NCBI GenBank assembly: GCA_963725085.1 | Contig: CAVRXM010000001.1 | Span: 248,001-312,000 of the forward strand | Source of the DNA: VRUE01 sp963725085 | Lineage (GTDB): Bacteria > Actinomycetota > Thermoleophilia > Solirubrobacterales > 70-9 | DNA length: 64,000 nucleotides | Reading direction: 5' to 3' | In this document: positions 54,301-62,830 of the stretch, piece after piece | Layout of the letters: each line of letters starts with the position of its first letter | Numbering within the stretch: position 1 is the first letter of the stretch | The notes under the pieces: model-generated | What the model was told of the DNA's origin: nothing | Database searches by the model: none | What the model saw: only the letters and a program-made list of their open reading frames with translations | Program-made: the position numbers and the translations under genes

Positions 54301-55456
54301 CCGAGGTGTGTCCGACGTGATCGACGTCGACCTGATGGGTGTGGACATCGGGAATGATCTGGCCGGGGCCCCACTTCGAGACTTTCGCGTTCGGCGCCGA
54401 GGTGAACACGAGATGACCCTTCGTCGCAGCGATCCCGGGAGGCGCGACGTTGCCGGCGTTGCCGAACGGCGGTGAGCTCATGAACGCGGGCTCGGAGGCG
54501 TTGCCTTCGCTGAACACCTCGATTTTGTTGCCCCGATTCACAAGCAGGTCATTGCGACCGCTCGGATCGACGGTGATGTGGATCCCACCGTTGAATTCGC
54601 CGGTGAGCAGCGGATATGGGGCAAAGGGGGACGGTTTGCCGGTGAACTTTTCCCGTTCCGCGGAGAGCGACGGCGGGAAGTTCGTGAAGAGCTGGTCCGG
54701 CTCGAACTTCTGGGGCCCGTTGACGACCGTCCAGACCGCGCCATGACCATCGACGGCAACCCGGTTTCCCTCGCTGAAGGTCGCCGAGCCACCCGTGTAC
54801 ATGCGCGCGACTTCGTTGTAGCCGGGGCTGTATTTCGAGACCCGGTTTTCGTTCAGGAAGTAGACCGACCCGTCGGATCCGACGTCGATGTCCTTCGAGT
54901 CGCCGGCGAACGGCGGGACGATGATCGAACCGAGGAATTCACCGGTCGGGGCGAAGATCTGGATGTTTTCGCTACCCCCGGAGAGCCCGGAGCCGCCGGC
55001 GAGGATGTAGATCAGGCCCTCGTTGGGGCCGCCGGAGTTGTCGACCGCGATGTGGCCCCCGGCGAAGCCGGCGTTCAGGGATCCGTTTGCTGCACCCGGA
55101 TTGCCGATCAGCTGGTTGCCGGCGATGTACGGTTTGACCGCTTCCCAGTTGACCGGAGCGCCGCTGTAGCTCACGCTGAAGACCCCCGCCCCGGGGGACC
55201 CAAATTCGCCGAACTCGCAGTAGATGTAAACCACCTGGCGGGCTTCGTCGACGGCGAGGTCCTGGACGGAGGGATTGGCGTGGTCCGCGCAACCCGAGGG
55301 GAATTCGGCCTGGAGTTCCTGATGGTTGTAGATCGCGAACGCGGGACTCGCTGCGAACAGCGATGCGGCGATCGCCAGGGCGAGGGCGAGGGCGAGCAGC
55401 GCCCGGGGCGCGATCCTCGCCGAGCCGGCGCTTCGAATCTCTGCTGTCTGGCTCAC
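51383..55456 (-). CDS. P-type secreted propeller/Fn3 protein, 1357 aa (unit B)
   Basis: Intact. Signal RALLALALALAIAASLFAAS then PAFA. NHL propeller (SVQDLAVDEARQVVYIYCEF, GAGVFSVSYSGAPVNWEAVK); three Fn3-like domains (SAELDGEVDLDGGTPVTSCE, EATLRGSLDPDGKPTEYFFK, ATLHASINPVGYPTTYRFEY); CPNDHVRQETASSFLPDCRA with YELVSPGAAGAVQLFPSQ; C-terminal propeller (GGKFMSDDGRTFFATQDSLV). A Lys/Ala tail (KPAAKKKKAKKKAKKKAHRR) ends GGRSNG. Its stop lies 26 bases before the S-type start. Positional counterpart of the first gene of unit A. Confidence 0.87.
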   Translation of the reverse strand: MSQTAEIRSAGSARIAPRALLALALALAIAASLFAASPAFAIYNHQELQAEFPSGCADHANPSVQDLAVDEARQVVYIYCEFGEFGSPGAGVFSVSYSGAPVNWEAVKPYIAGNQLIGNPGAANGSLNAGFAGGHIAVDNSGGPNEGLIYILAGGSGLSGGSENIQIFAPTGEFLGSIIVPPFAGDSKDIDVGSDGSVYFLNENRVSKYSPGYNEVARMYTGGSATFSEGNRVAVDGHGAVWTVVNGPQKFEPDQLFTNFPPSLSAEREKFTGKPSPFAPYPLLTGEFNGGIHITVDPSGRNDLLVNRGNKIEVFSEGNASEPAFMSSPPFGNAGNVAPPGIAATKGHLVFTSAPNAKVSKWGPGQIIPDVHTHQVDVDHVGHTSAELDGEVDLDGGTPVTSCELQIGTTTAYGSPPVPCTPGSFGSDSTVEAQPTGLTTGTLYHYRFKATNEKGTNFGVDRTFVPAYILKVKTLAPSPVSEHEATLRGSLDPDGKPTEYFFKYGVDTSYGQQTATLSAGSGTGVVNLSSVIKDLPSNREFHYRLVATTEGHTTVGEDQVFNTASVPDISGLRATDLTETAATLHASINPVGYPTTYRFEYGSSTAYGQSIPIPDESIGSGTEPVEVEQRVTNLTRGITYHFRVVATNEPWGTAVSTDTTFDFAPPACPNDHVRQETASSFLPDCRAYELVSPGAAGAVQLFPSQEAWDLFGESQDPLAERGMWALNNGLASSPSRFMFYGLLGTVNGLAAPNLLSTDSYLATRTNSGWVTTLPGLDDHFGTPSGKECSDSMSLCLEYNTDPFGTEERESEAYLYNAQGKFIERLPSISNIIPGANEYKGAHRTSADFTNYAFSSNEAKGIFGEPYPGVAFTVDGQTTGAGSAYDNDLQHRSVELISRVPGGGMIPQNGASTKAIQFPGISADGSHILMMTEGGVPPGPPFHLYMTVNDALHYDVSKGSAVEFVGMTRDGSSVTFTSEEQLTGADHDASIDLYRWDEATDSLTLLSVGNGKGNSNECSATWIEGCGVQVPNTERRYAMIQEIPFGHPGVPFYEAQGLDDVTAENTGDVYFYSPELLDGSKLGIPNQRNLYVANAAGQVHFIATMDVGTEVNRMTISRDGKFAAFLTASQLTSYDNRGLREVYRYDSAAETLVCASCSPEGPPTKDVTVSMGGKFMSDDGRTFFATQDSLVPRDKNGEITDVYEYIGGRPQLISGALAARDFTGESKILGLFARPEHTGLEAVSRDGQDVFFTTFATLVDEDHNGQFVKFYDARTNGGFAQPPVSAICNAADECHGADSSPPTPPTLTSGTDLGASGNMPLQKPAAKKKKAKKKAKKKAHRRAAHARQQSRQGGRSNG

Positions 55457-58400
55457 TTGCCGCTCCCCCCGCTCGTGCTCCTACATGCGTTGGCTTCCTG
55501 GTTCAACTTCGCGGCCTGCTTCGAGAGGCTCTTGGCTTCGCGGCGCAGCGCCTTCGCCTTCTTGCCGCTCGCTTTCGCAGCCTTGCTCCGCTTGCTCTTG
55601 GCCTGGTCTTCCTTCTTCTTTGCCTTGCGACTCAGCTGATCGCATTCGGCCGATGGCGTCTGCCCCGGCGGTTCCGCCACGGTGGTGAAGGTCTGATCGG
55701 GCCCGTAGGTCGTCCCGAACTGGTTGGTCGCGGCGATCCGGAAGTGGTAGGTGGTGCCGGGGGTCAGGCTGCTGACGTCGGCGTCGACTTTGTGGGAAAG
55801 CAGTTCTTCGCCGATCGCGACCTCGGGCGTGCCCTGACCATAGGCGGTGGTGGTCCCGTACTGGAAGCTGACTTTCGTCGGGCTCGCCCCCGCGGATACG
55901 AGGCCGCTGAAGTGCGCACTCGTCTTGCCCACCGATTCGGAGGCGGTCGAATCGACCCGGGGCAGGGCAGGGGTGGTGAAGACCACGTCTTCGCCGTTCG
56001 TCGTCCCCCTGAAGTTCGCCGCGACCGCCCGGAAGTGATAGACGGTCCCGGGCGTCAGGCCCGTGAGTTCCTCGCCGACCTGAATCGGTTCGTTATCGAG
56101 GCCGCCGATCGGTTCGCCGAACGAGGTCTGGGTCCCGTATTCCCGCGTTTCGCCCCACTCGAAGAGGTAGATCGTTTCCCAGTGGTTCGGGTTGACATCG
56201 GTCGAGACGGTCGCCGTCGTCGGGGTGATCGAGACGAGTTCTGTGCCTTCGATCCCCGGTTTCAGCGGGTCGGGGGCGACGAAGGTCATTTCCTCGCCTT
56301 TGGTCTTGCCAAAGCTGTTGATGGCGACGATCCGGTAGTGATAGGTCCGGAAGCCGTTGAATTCTTCGAGTTCGAACGCAGATCGGGGTCGCGCCACTGG
56401 TAACGCCGGCATCTTCTTCAGGCGTTTCGTTTTCTTCTGCCGTCGTCAGCCCGTATTCGAAGTAGTACTTCGTGTCGAGGCCGTCGCCGTGGAATTCCGC
56501 GTTGAGCGTGATGCTTTCCTGGTCGAGCGAGGTCGCCGGCTTCGTTTCGAGCGCGGTCACGGCCGGGAGCGTGGTGAAGGTCATGTCTTCGCCTTTGCTC
56601 GTCCCGAGCGAGTTCTTGGCGATTATCCGGTAGTGGTAGAGCGTCTCGAGTTCGAGCCCCGGCAGGGCCTGCGGCGCCTGGGTGGCTCCGGAGGGCGAGG
56701 GCAGGGTCTGGGTCGGGGTCAGGTTGCCGTAGGACTGGTTCGTGCCCCATTCGTAGAAGTATTCGGTCGGCTGCGACTCGCCTGTGAACGACCCGTTCAG
56801 GGTGACGCTGCGCGGGGCGACGTTGGTCGCCGCTTCGGTCTTGATGTCCAGCACCGACCGGGTTTTGAAGGTCTTGACGGATCCGTTCGACAGTGCCGTT
56901 GGCGTCCGTCGCCCGCAGCCGGAAGTGGAACCCTTCCTCGATCGCCAGACCGCTGATCGAGGCGCTGACATCGGTGGCGGAGGTCTGCGGCGCCGCCGGT
57001 GAGCATGGCACCGAGGTCGCGCTCGCGAATTTGCTCGCGTTGAAGAGGCTGTCTTTGACGTACTGGAATTCACAGCCGGTGATTTCTCCGGCGCCGACCG
57101 GATCGATGTGGCCGTGCAGAGTCGCTTCCGTGTGCAGGACACCGGTCGCGTCCTGGGTTATCGCGTCGGGGACGGTGACCGGTTTGTAGATCCTGACTTC
57201 GTGCGAACCGCCGAAGACGCCGTCGGAGAGGTAGACCTTCCCGGTTTGGCCGTCGACATCCAGACCGCCGATTTCACTCGAGAGTTCTCCGCTCCCGAAT
57301 TCTTCGATCTGCGAGTCGTTGGAGTCAAACCTCAGGATCTTCCCGTTGATCGGGACGTAGACGTCGTCGTTGGAGCTGTCGACCGCGGGTTCGCGGGCGC
57401 CGCTGTTGATGATCGTGCTGCTGGTGCCCGGCGTGAACGGTTCTACGGGCGGCCCGAAGGAGTTGGGGGCAATCCGGTGCAGAGCGCCCGAAACGTAGTA
57501 TTCCTGGCCCGTGCTGATCAGCAGCGACTTGCTCGAGTCGACCGCCGTCCGGCAGGGGGTGTTGAAGTCGAGTGGCCGGATCGTCCCGGTCGCCGGCACG
57601 GTCTGCTGGTGGTGGGTCGCCCATTCAAGCGGCGCGTAGCGGTCGACGAAGGTGAACGCGATCTGGCCTTCCGCGTGGGTTACGTAGAGATTGCCTTCGT
57701 CGTCGACCGCGACGCCACACGGCGCCTCGTTACCGTAGATCGGGTCGCCGGGGACGTTCGTGATCGGGCCGACGTTCGTTCCGTCGGGAAGGAACACCTG
57801 CACTCGCCCACCCTGGCTGCTCGAGGCGACGTAGATGGTCCCCTCGTTGGGCCCCCCGGAGTTGTCGACCACGACCTGGCTGCAGCTGTTTTCCCCGCCG
57901 CAGTTCACGTGGATGGCGTTGGTCCCGGGACTGCCGTCTATGACGTTGGTGATTTCGCAGCTGCCCGCGCCGGTGACTTTGGTGCAGGTCATTTTCGGGA
58001 CATTCGTGTGGGCAAAGGTCCCTTCGAATTGGACGGTCTGGTTGAAGAAACCGCCTTCGACCCGGAAGGTGCCCCCGCATTTGCTTTCCAGCGCCGCCTT
58101 GATGTGGGCCGAGATTTCCTGAGATTCGGAGCCGTATTCGATTGCGGCTGTTGTTTCGGAATTCGGGCAGGTGAGGGTGAAGGTGTCGGAGAATTCCCAG
58201 CTGCCCTGGAAGGTGACGGTCTGGGACTCGTTCGGGCCCAGGAGCCCCGGCCAGTCGATCGGGTTGCCGGCCAGGTCGAACCTTTCGAGGCTGCTGCGGC
58301 GCTGGCCCCCGGTATTGATGGAATAGAGCACTTCACCTTCTTCGTCTATCCCGAGCGAGCCGGGGCCGAGATTCGCCGGTTCCCGGGACTTTGAAGCTTT

Positions 58401-58632
58401 TTTCGAACTGGTGGATCGTCCCCGCGCCGGCCGAGGATGCGATCAGAAGCGAGGCGAAGGCGGCTAGGGCCAGAGCAAGGGCGAGGAGGCCGAGTCGCCC
58501 GGCTGCGGGCGCACCAATCCCGTCGGAGGGGGCGGAGGGGAAGCGACCATCGGAGGGACCGCCTGGACGATGCCGGCCATGTGCGCCGGCAGGCTGGGTC
58601 GATCCCGCGAATCGCGATCCCGCGTCTCTCAC
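55453..58632 (-). CDS. P-type Fn3-rich secreted protein heading unit B, three frameshifts
   Basis: About 1060 residues. GTG 58632 begins VRDAGSRFAGSTQP, like the first gene of unit A; long n-region then signal LGLLALALALAAFASLLIAS. One NHL-like propeller holding an unusual insert with four cysteines (LTCPNSETTAAIEYGSESQE to MTCTKVTGAGSCEITNVIDG). Five Fn3-like domains follow (ATLHGHIDPVGAGEITGCEF, VTLNGSFTGESQPTEYFYEW, ITLNAEFHGDGLDTKYYFEY, ATVSTDVNPNHWETIYLFEW, AHFSGLVSAGASPTKVSFQY). It lacks the CRAYEL motif and second propeller. The tail is a Cys-bounded coiled coil (CDQLSRKAKKKEDQAKSKRS to ANACRSTSGGSGK). Extra bases near 58373, 56893 and 56385, repaired at CpGs. Confidence 0.8.
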
Positions 58633-58806
58633 TCGCTCTCCCCTCATGTCTGTTGTCCCTACCGCTCTTCCCCCGAGACCACTTGGGTCTCCTGCCTTGG
58701 ACCGGCCGGTTCCAATCCCTTCCTGTCTGTTTGCCACCACCCCTGGTGGCCCCCTGTGCCCAGCTGGCCACGATGGGTAAACACCGTGGTTCACAAGACG
58801 GCCGGG

Positions 58807-58835
58807 ATAAGAACACATCCGGACTGCTGTGTCAA
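58807..58835 (-). promoter_or_regulatory. Sigma-70-like promoter of unit B
   Basis: Minus strand TTGACA, 17 bases, TCTTAT. The ~170-base leader (58633-58800) has hairpins GCCACC/GGTGGC, TTGGA...TCCAA, GAGACC/GGTCTC and CCACG/CGTGG. The 403-base gap between unit B and the TetR gene otherwise holds only the palindrome at 58930. Confidence 0.75.
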
Positions 58836-58929
58836 GAAGTAGTACCGGAACGGCCGAGTCCCCTTTTGGGTCTCGCCATAGAAATCCCTGGAAATCGCCC
58901 ACATTCAGATGCTATTCAGGACGGACACG

Positions 58930-58939
58930 GAAGTACTTC
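58930..58939. promoter_or_regulatory. Palindrome upstream of the TetR gene, candidate operator
   Basis: GAAGTACTTC, a perfect 10-bp palindrome about 100 bases before both the unit B promoter and the TetR start. ATTCAGA and TCTGAAT flank it as a wider inverted pair. The operator role is inferred from position only. Confidence 0.35.
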
Positions 58940-59035
58940 TGTCTGAATTCTGGGTACAAGCGAATACACCTATTCGACCGCTCGAGGATCAGCCGGCGAT
59001 TGACATCGCGTTCCGCCGGCGCGAGACTGCCCCCG

Positions 59036-60388
59036 ATGTCCGAGACGAGCGGGGAGCAGAGGTCGGGGGACGGGCGGGTCGACGCCGACCGGACTCCGTG
59101 GGGCAGGGTGGACCGGCTCCGCGAGCGGATGCTGAGGCCCGGGCCCCAACCCTCGCGTGAGGAGGGCGCCCGCAACCAGCTCGAGCGCCTCTACGGAGCG
59201 ATGGTCGCGTCGGTCGCCGACAAGGGCTACGCGGCGACCACCGTCGGCGACCTGCTCGAGCTCTCCGGCGTCTCGCGGAGCTCCTTCTACGACCTCTTCC
59301 GCGACCGGGATGACTGCTTCCTCGCGACATTCGACGCCCTCCACGAGCTGGCGATGGCAATCGTCAGCACCGAGCTCGAGGGTCCGGGGACCCTCGAGGA
59401 GCGCGCCCGCCGCGGGCTGCGGGCGATGTTCGAGTCCGTCGTCGCGCAGCCGGCAGCCGCCGACCTCTGCTTCAACCATCCCTACGACCTCGGGCCTCCG
59501 GGGCACGAGGCGCTGGAACGGTCGATGACCCGGTTCGGCGCCGTCATCGGTCCGGCGCTCGCCGAGATCACCGGCCGCGAGGATCTGCCGCCGGAGATGG
59601 TCCGGGCGCTGCTCGGCGGCGCCCAGTTCATCCTCCAGGTACACCTCCGGCGCGGAGAAGAGGACAAGCTGCCCGACCTCGCCGACCACCTGATGGACTG
59701 GGCGATCAGCTACGAGCGCCCGCCGGTGCCGCTGCGCCTGACCGGTCGCCACCCGCGCGAGATCGAGAGCTACCCCCCCGCCTTCGCCGCCTACAGCCAG
59801 CCGGAGCGGATCATCCGCGCCTTCGCCGCCGTCGCCGGCGAGCGCGGATACCCCGCGGTGACGATCGCCGAGATCGCCGCCCGCGCCCAGATGTCGCAGG
59901 CCACCTTCTACGCGAACTTCGAGGACAAGGAAGCGGCGCTGCTGGCGACTCTCGACTCGGCCGCCGCGCAGGCGATGGCGGTGATGCTCCCCGCCGCCCG
60001 GCGCTCGCCCGACTGGCCCCACGCCCTGCGGGCTGGTTTCGGCGCGCTCTGCTTCTTCAGCGCGACCGAGCCCGATTTTGCCCGCCTCGCCGCGGTCGAG
60101 ACCGCCGCTGCCGGGCCGAAGGCGCTGGCCCAAAGGGACCGGTCGATCGAGCAGATGCGGATCCTGATGAAGCCCGGCTTCATGCTCAACCCCGACGTCG
60201 AGCTGTTCGTCGCCGACGCGATCATCGGCGCGGTCTGGGGCCTCTTCTACCAGGCGATCATCAGCAAGGGCCCACAGGCGATGCCGGAGATCGCGCCGCT
60301 CGCCACCTACATCGCGCTATCGCCGTTCATCGGCGCCGACGCCGCGGCCGAGGTCGCCAACGGCGACGGCCGCGCGCCCCGCGACTGA
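59036..60388 (+). CDS. Double-domain TetR-family regulator
   Basis: 450 residues, roughly twice a TetR repressor. First HTH ~50-100 (KGYAATTVGDLLELSGVSRS then SFYDLFRDRDDCFLATFDAL). After a helical ligand-binding-like half, a second HTH lies at ~257-305 (GERGYPAVTIAEIAARAQMS, QATFYANFEDKEAALLATLD) with its own helical domain. It therefore reads as a fused tandem TetR, which could bind one operator as a pseudo-dimer. The start at 59036 (MSETSGEQRS) gives a sensible N-terminus; the open frame extends upstream without homology. Divergent from unit B, 403 bases away, so it is the likely local regulator; the ligand is unknown. Confidence 0.88.
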   Translation: MSETSGEQRSGDGRVDADRTPWGRVDRLRERMLRPGPQPSREEGARNQLERLYGAMVASVADKGYAATTVGDLLELSGVSRSSFYDLFRDRDDCFLATFDALHELAMAIVSTELEGPGTLEERARRGLRAMFESVVAQPAAADLCFNHPYDLGPPGHEALERSMTRFGAVIGPALAEITGREDLPPEMVRALLGGAQFILQVHLRRGEEDKLPDLADHLMDWAISYERPPVPLRLTGRHPREIESYPPAFAAYSQPERIIRAFAAVAGERGYPAVTIAEIAARAQMSQATFYANFEDKEAALLATLDSAAAQAMAVMLPAARRSPDWPHALRAGFGALCFFSATEPDFARLAAVETAAAGPKALAQRDRSIEQMRILMKPGFMLNPDVELFVADAIIGAVWGLFYQAIISKGPQAMPEIAPLATYIALSPFIGADAAAEVANGDGRAPRD

Positions 60389-60399
60389 GCAGCGGTCAC

Positions 60400-60587
60400 T
60401 CCCGGGCCAACCGGGTGAGGTTTGGCCGGCCCGGGCTGTGTCCGCTTGCTTCTTGCCGGTGCCGTGGGAAATCGACCCCGGCGGATGCTGCTAAGGAGCC
60501 GGTGGGAAGGCCGGCTCCCTGACTGGGTAAATACATACCCTGCCTCGGGGCCGGTTCCCTGAGGTTGCCGACCCAAAGACGCCGACG
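60400..60587 (-). other. Structured orphan leader, candidate small RNA
   Basis: Fills most of the 377-base gap 60389-60765. Read on the minus strand it can form GGAGCCGG-CCTTCCCA-CCGGCTCC (perfect 8 bp), GGGTA-TGTATT-TACCC and CCGGG...CCCGG. It shares a TTTACCCA segment with the unit B leader. Either a decayed operon leader or a non-coding RNA; no coding frame there looks real. Confidence 0.4.
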
Positions 60588-60616
60588 ATGAGAACACAGC
60601 GGGACTCTGATGTCAA
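60588..60616 (-). promoter_or_regulatory. Orphan promoter, third homologue of the operon promoters
   Basis: Minus strand TTGACA, 17 bases, TCTCAT, with neighbouring bases shared with the unit B promoter (TTCTTGACA and TGTGTTCT). No convincing minus-strand gene follows before the TetR gene's 3' end. Confidence 0.6.
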
Positions 60617-60726
60617 GAAACACCGCTGTGAAAAATCGTCAGCTGACTGGGGTTCGGGGCCTCAAATGGCTTTGGAATGGGAAAGTCATCCGTACGCCGA
60701 CGAGCCCGATCCAAACAGATACTAAA

Positions 60727-60760
60727 CATACCGGTACGCCGGAATGGGGCCTCCGGTATG
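60727..60760 (-). terminator. Weak terminator-like hairpin after the response regulator
   Basis: CATACCGG / CCGGTATG inverted repeat with an 18-base loop (itself able to pair CCGGA/TCCGG). On the minus strand it is followed by TTTAG, a short T-run, six bases after the response regulator stop. Confidence 0.45.
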
Positions 60761-60765
60761 GGAAC

Positions 60766-61470
60766 TCAGCCCTCCGAGTTGGCGAATTTGTAGCCGACGC
60801 CCCTCACGGTGACGACCAGCTCGGGGTTCTGGGGGTCGCGCTCGACCTTCTGGCGGAGGTTCGAGATGTGGACGTCGCAGGCCCGCTCGTCGCCGTCGAA
60901 CTCGGTCTGCCAGAGCTCCTCCATGATCTGGCGCCGGGCGAACACCTCGCCCGGGTGGGCGACCATCAATCGCAGCAGCTGGAACTCCGAGCGGGTCAGG
61001 TTGACCGGGACGTCGCGGACCGTCGCGACGTGGCGGACGAGGTCGATCGCGACCGGGCCCGATTCGATTCGCGCCGCCTGCGGGAGCGGCGCCCGGTCGA
61101 GCTCGCGGCGGCGGAGCTGGGCCCGGACCCGGCCCAGCAGCTCGCGCACCGAGAACGGCTTCGTCACGTAGTCGTCGGCGCCGACCTCCAGCCCGACCAC
61201 CTTGTCGACCTCGGCGTCCTTCGCGGTCAGGACGATGATCGGGACCGCGCTGCGGGAGCGTACGTCGCGGCAGATGTCGAGGCCGCTCGGCCCCGGCATC
61301 ATGATGTCGAGGATCAGCAGGTCGTAGGGGATTCCGTCGCCGAGCATGGCGACGGCCTCGTCGCCGTCGGCGGCCGGCGTCACGTCGAACCCCTCCTGGG
61401 CGAGCGCGTACCCGACCGAGTCGCGGACCGAGGGCTCGTCGTCGGCGATCAGGATGTGGCCGCTGCTCAT
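60766..61470 (-). CDS. OmpR/PhoB-family response regulator
   Basis: 234 residues. Receiver domain: acidic pair D10-D11 (HILIADDEPSVRDSVG), phospho-acceptor D55 (DLLILDIMMPGPSGLD), conserved Thr (IIVLTAKDAE) and Lys (DDYVTKPFSVREL). The C-terminal winged helix has VNLTRSEFQLLRLMVAHPGE and VRGVGYKFANSEG. Paired with the kinase gene that ends ten bases upstream; a PhoP/MprA-like two-component system. The target genes are unknown, but the cell-surface operons next door are possible. Confidence 0.95.
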   Translation of the reverse strand: MSSGHILIADDEPSVRDSVGYALAQEGFDVTPAADGDEAVAMLGDGIPYDLLILDIMMPGPSGLDICRDVRSRSAVPIIVLTAKDAEVDKVVGLEVGADDYVTKPFSVRELLGRVRAQLRRRELDRAPLPQAARIESGPVAIDLVRHVATVRDVPVNLTRSEFQLLRLMVAHPGEVFARRQIMEELWQTEFDGDERACDVHISNLRQKVERDPQNPELVVTVRGVGYKFANSEG

Positions 61471-61479
61471 CTCATCCCC

Positions 61480-62781
61480 TCATGCCACCGGCGTCGGGCT
61501 CGGCTGCGCCAGCGGCAGGCGGACCCAGAAGGTGCTGCCCTCGCCCTCGACCGAGCTGGCGCCGATCTCGCCGCCCATCACTCCGACCATCCGCCGGGCG
61601 ATCGCGAGGCCGAGGCCGAACCCCTCGTGCTTGCGGGTCTCGGAGCGGCGATAGAAGCGCTCGAAGACGCGCTCGATCTCCTCCTCCGGAATCCCGGTCC
61701 CGGTGTCGACCACAGCCAGTTCCACTCCCCTCTCCCCGTCACGGCGGCCGCGAACGGTAACGGTCCCGGGGGGTGGCGTGTTCTTGAACGCGTTTGTCAG
61801 CAGCCCGACCATCACCTGGCGCAGCAGCGTCGGGTCGCCCTCGGCGGCGAGGTCGGGCTCGATCTCGACGACCAGCTCGATGTGCCGCGGCGGCTCGACC
61901 GCCTCGACGACGTCGCGGATCGCGGCCGGAACGTCGACGATCTCCGTTTCGCCGGCACCGACCGACTCGACCCGGGCCAGGGTCAGCAGCGAGCGGGTCA
62001 GCCGGTTCATCCGCTCGGTGTCCTCGGCGAGGTGGCCGAGGAAGTGATCGAGCGCTTTCGGGTCGTCCTTGGCGCCCTCCTGGAGGACCTCGATCGCGCT
62101 CGAGATCCCGGCCAGCGGGTTGCGGAGCTCGTGCGCGGCGTTGGAGATGAAGTCGGCTTCGGCGAGCTCGCGCCGCATCTCGTCGGTGCGGTCGCGGGCG
62201 ACGATCAGGACCGCCCGCTCGTCCGGCAGAGCGCGGGCTGTCATCGCGTAGGCTCGGTCGCCGAGCCGCAGTGCCGGGTGGGCGGCGAAGCCGAGCTCGG
62301 TCGCCCGGTTCACATGAGGCAGCATCGCCTCGGGAAGCAGGCCGTTGGACTCGAGCAGGCTCTCGGCGGCGCTGTTCGAGAACCGCAGCGGCCCGTCCTC
62401 GTCGACGACGACGACGACGTCGGTGAGCCCGTCGAAGATCGCCTGCAGCTTGTTGCGGTCGGCGGTGAGGACCCCGAAGCTCTCTTTGAGCGAGTCGCGC
62501 ATCGACTCCAGGGCGCGGGCGAGCTCGCCGATCTCGTCGCGGCCCCCGGCCTCGAGCGCCACGTCGAACGAGCCGGCCGCCATCTCCTTTGCGGCGCGCG
62601 AGAGGCGAAGCACCCGGTGGGAGATCCCGACCGCGATCAGGAAGCCCACCACGGTGCCGATGGCGACCGCAAATAGGACCGCCTTCGGCTGGTCCCCGAG
62701 CAGGTAGACCGCGCCGGCGGTGATCAGGCTGACCGCGGCGAACGTGGCCGCCAGCCAAAACCGCATCCCTATTCCCTTCAT
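61480..62781 (-). CDS. PhoR-like sensor histidine kinase
   Basis: 433 residues (start at 62781 or ATG 62766). Two membrane helices (WLAATFAAVSLITAGAVYLL and AVLFAVAIGTVVGFLIAVGI) with almost no extracellular loop, so sensing may be in the membrane or via the cytoplasmic PAS domain. HAMP ~55-105, PAS ~108-200 (IFDGLTDVVVVVDEDGPLRF), H-box FISNAAHELRNPLAG with His217, N-box LLTNAFKNTPP, G1 VDTGTGIPEEE, G2 GFGLGLAIARR. All catalytic elements present. Co-transcribed with the response regulator. Confidence 0.95.
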   Translation of the reverse strand: MKGIGMRFWLAATFAAVSLITAGAVYLLGDQPKAVLFAVAIGTVVGFLIAVGISHRVLRLSRAAKEMAAGSFDVALEAGGRDEIGELARALESMRDSLKESFGVLTADRNKLQAIFDGLTDVVVVVDEDGPLRFSNSAAESLLESNGLLPEAMLPHVNRATELGFAAHPALRLGDRAYAMTARALPDERAVLIVARDRTDEMRRELAEADFISNAAHELRNPLAGISSAIEVLQEGAKDDPKALDHFLGHLAEDTERMNRLTRSLLTLARVESVGAGETEIVDVPAAIRDVVEAVEPPRHIELVVEIEPDLAAEGDPTLLRQVMVGLLTNAFKNTPPPGTVTVRGRRDGERGVELAVVDTGTGIPEEEIERVFERFYRRSETRKHEGFGLGLAIARRMVGVMGGEIGASSVEGEGSTFWVRLPLAQPSPTPVA

Positions 62782-62830
62782 GAAGGTTTACTAACACAAT
62801 GCCGCCTCCACTGCATGGGAGAATCGATCC

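Noticed and set aside
18806..58632. CRISPR array or prophage as the cause of the repeats
   Set aside because: Repeats are gene-length and protein-coding; there are no short spaced repeats, integrase, terminase or capsid genes.
58633..58806. Cyclic-di-GMP riboswitch in the unit B leader
   Set aside because: A short GGGCACAGGG resembles part of the class I motif, but the GNRA tetraloop/receptor pattern and the rest of the consensus are absent.
60307..60623. Small minus-strand proteins after the orphan promoter
   Set aside because: Two overlapping open frames of 75-96 residues have shadow-like composition, no ribosome site and no recognisable motif; a structured RNA is at least as likely.
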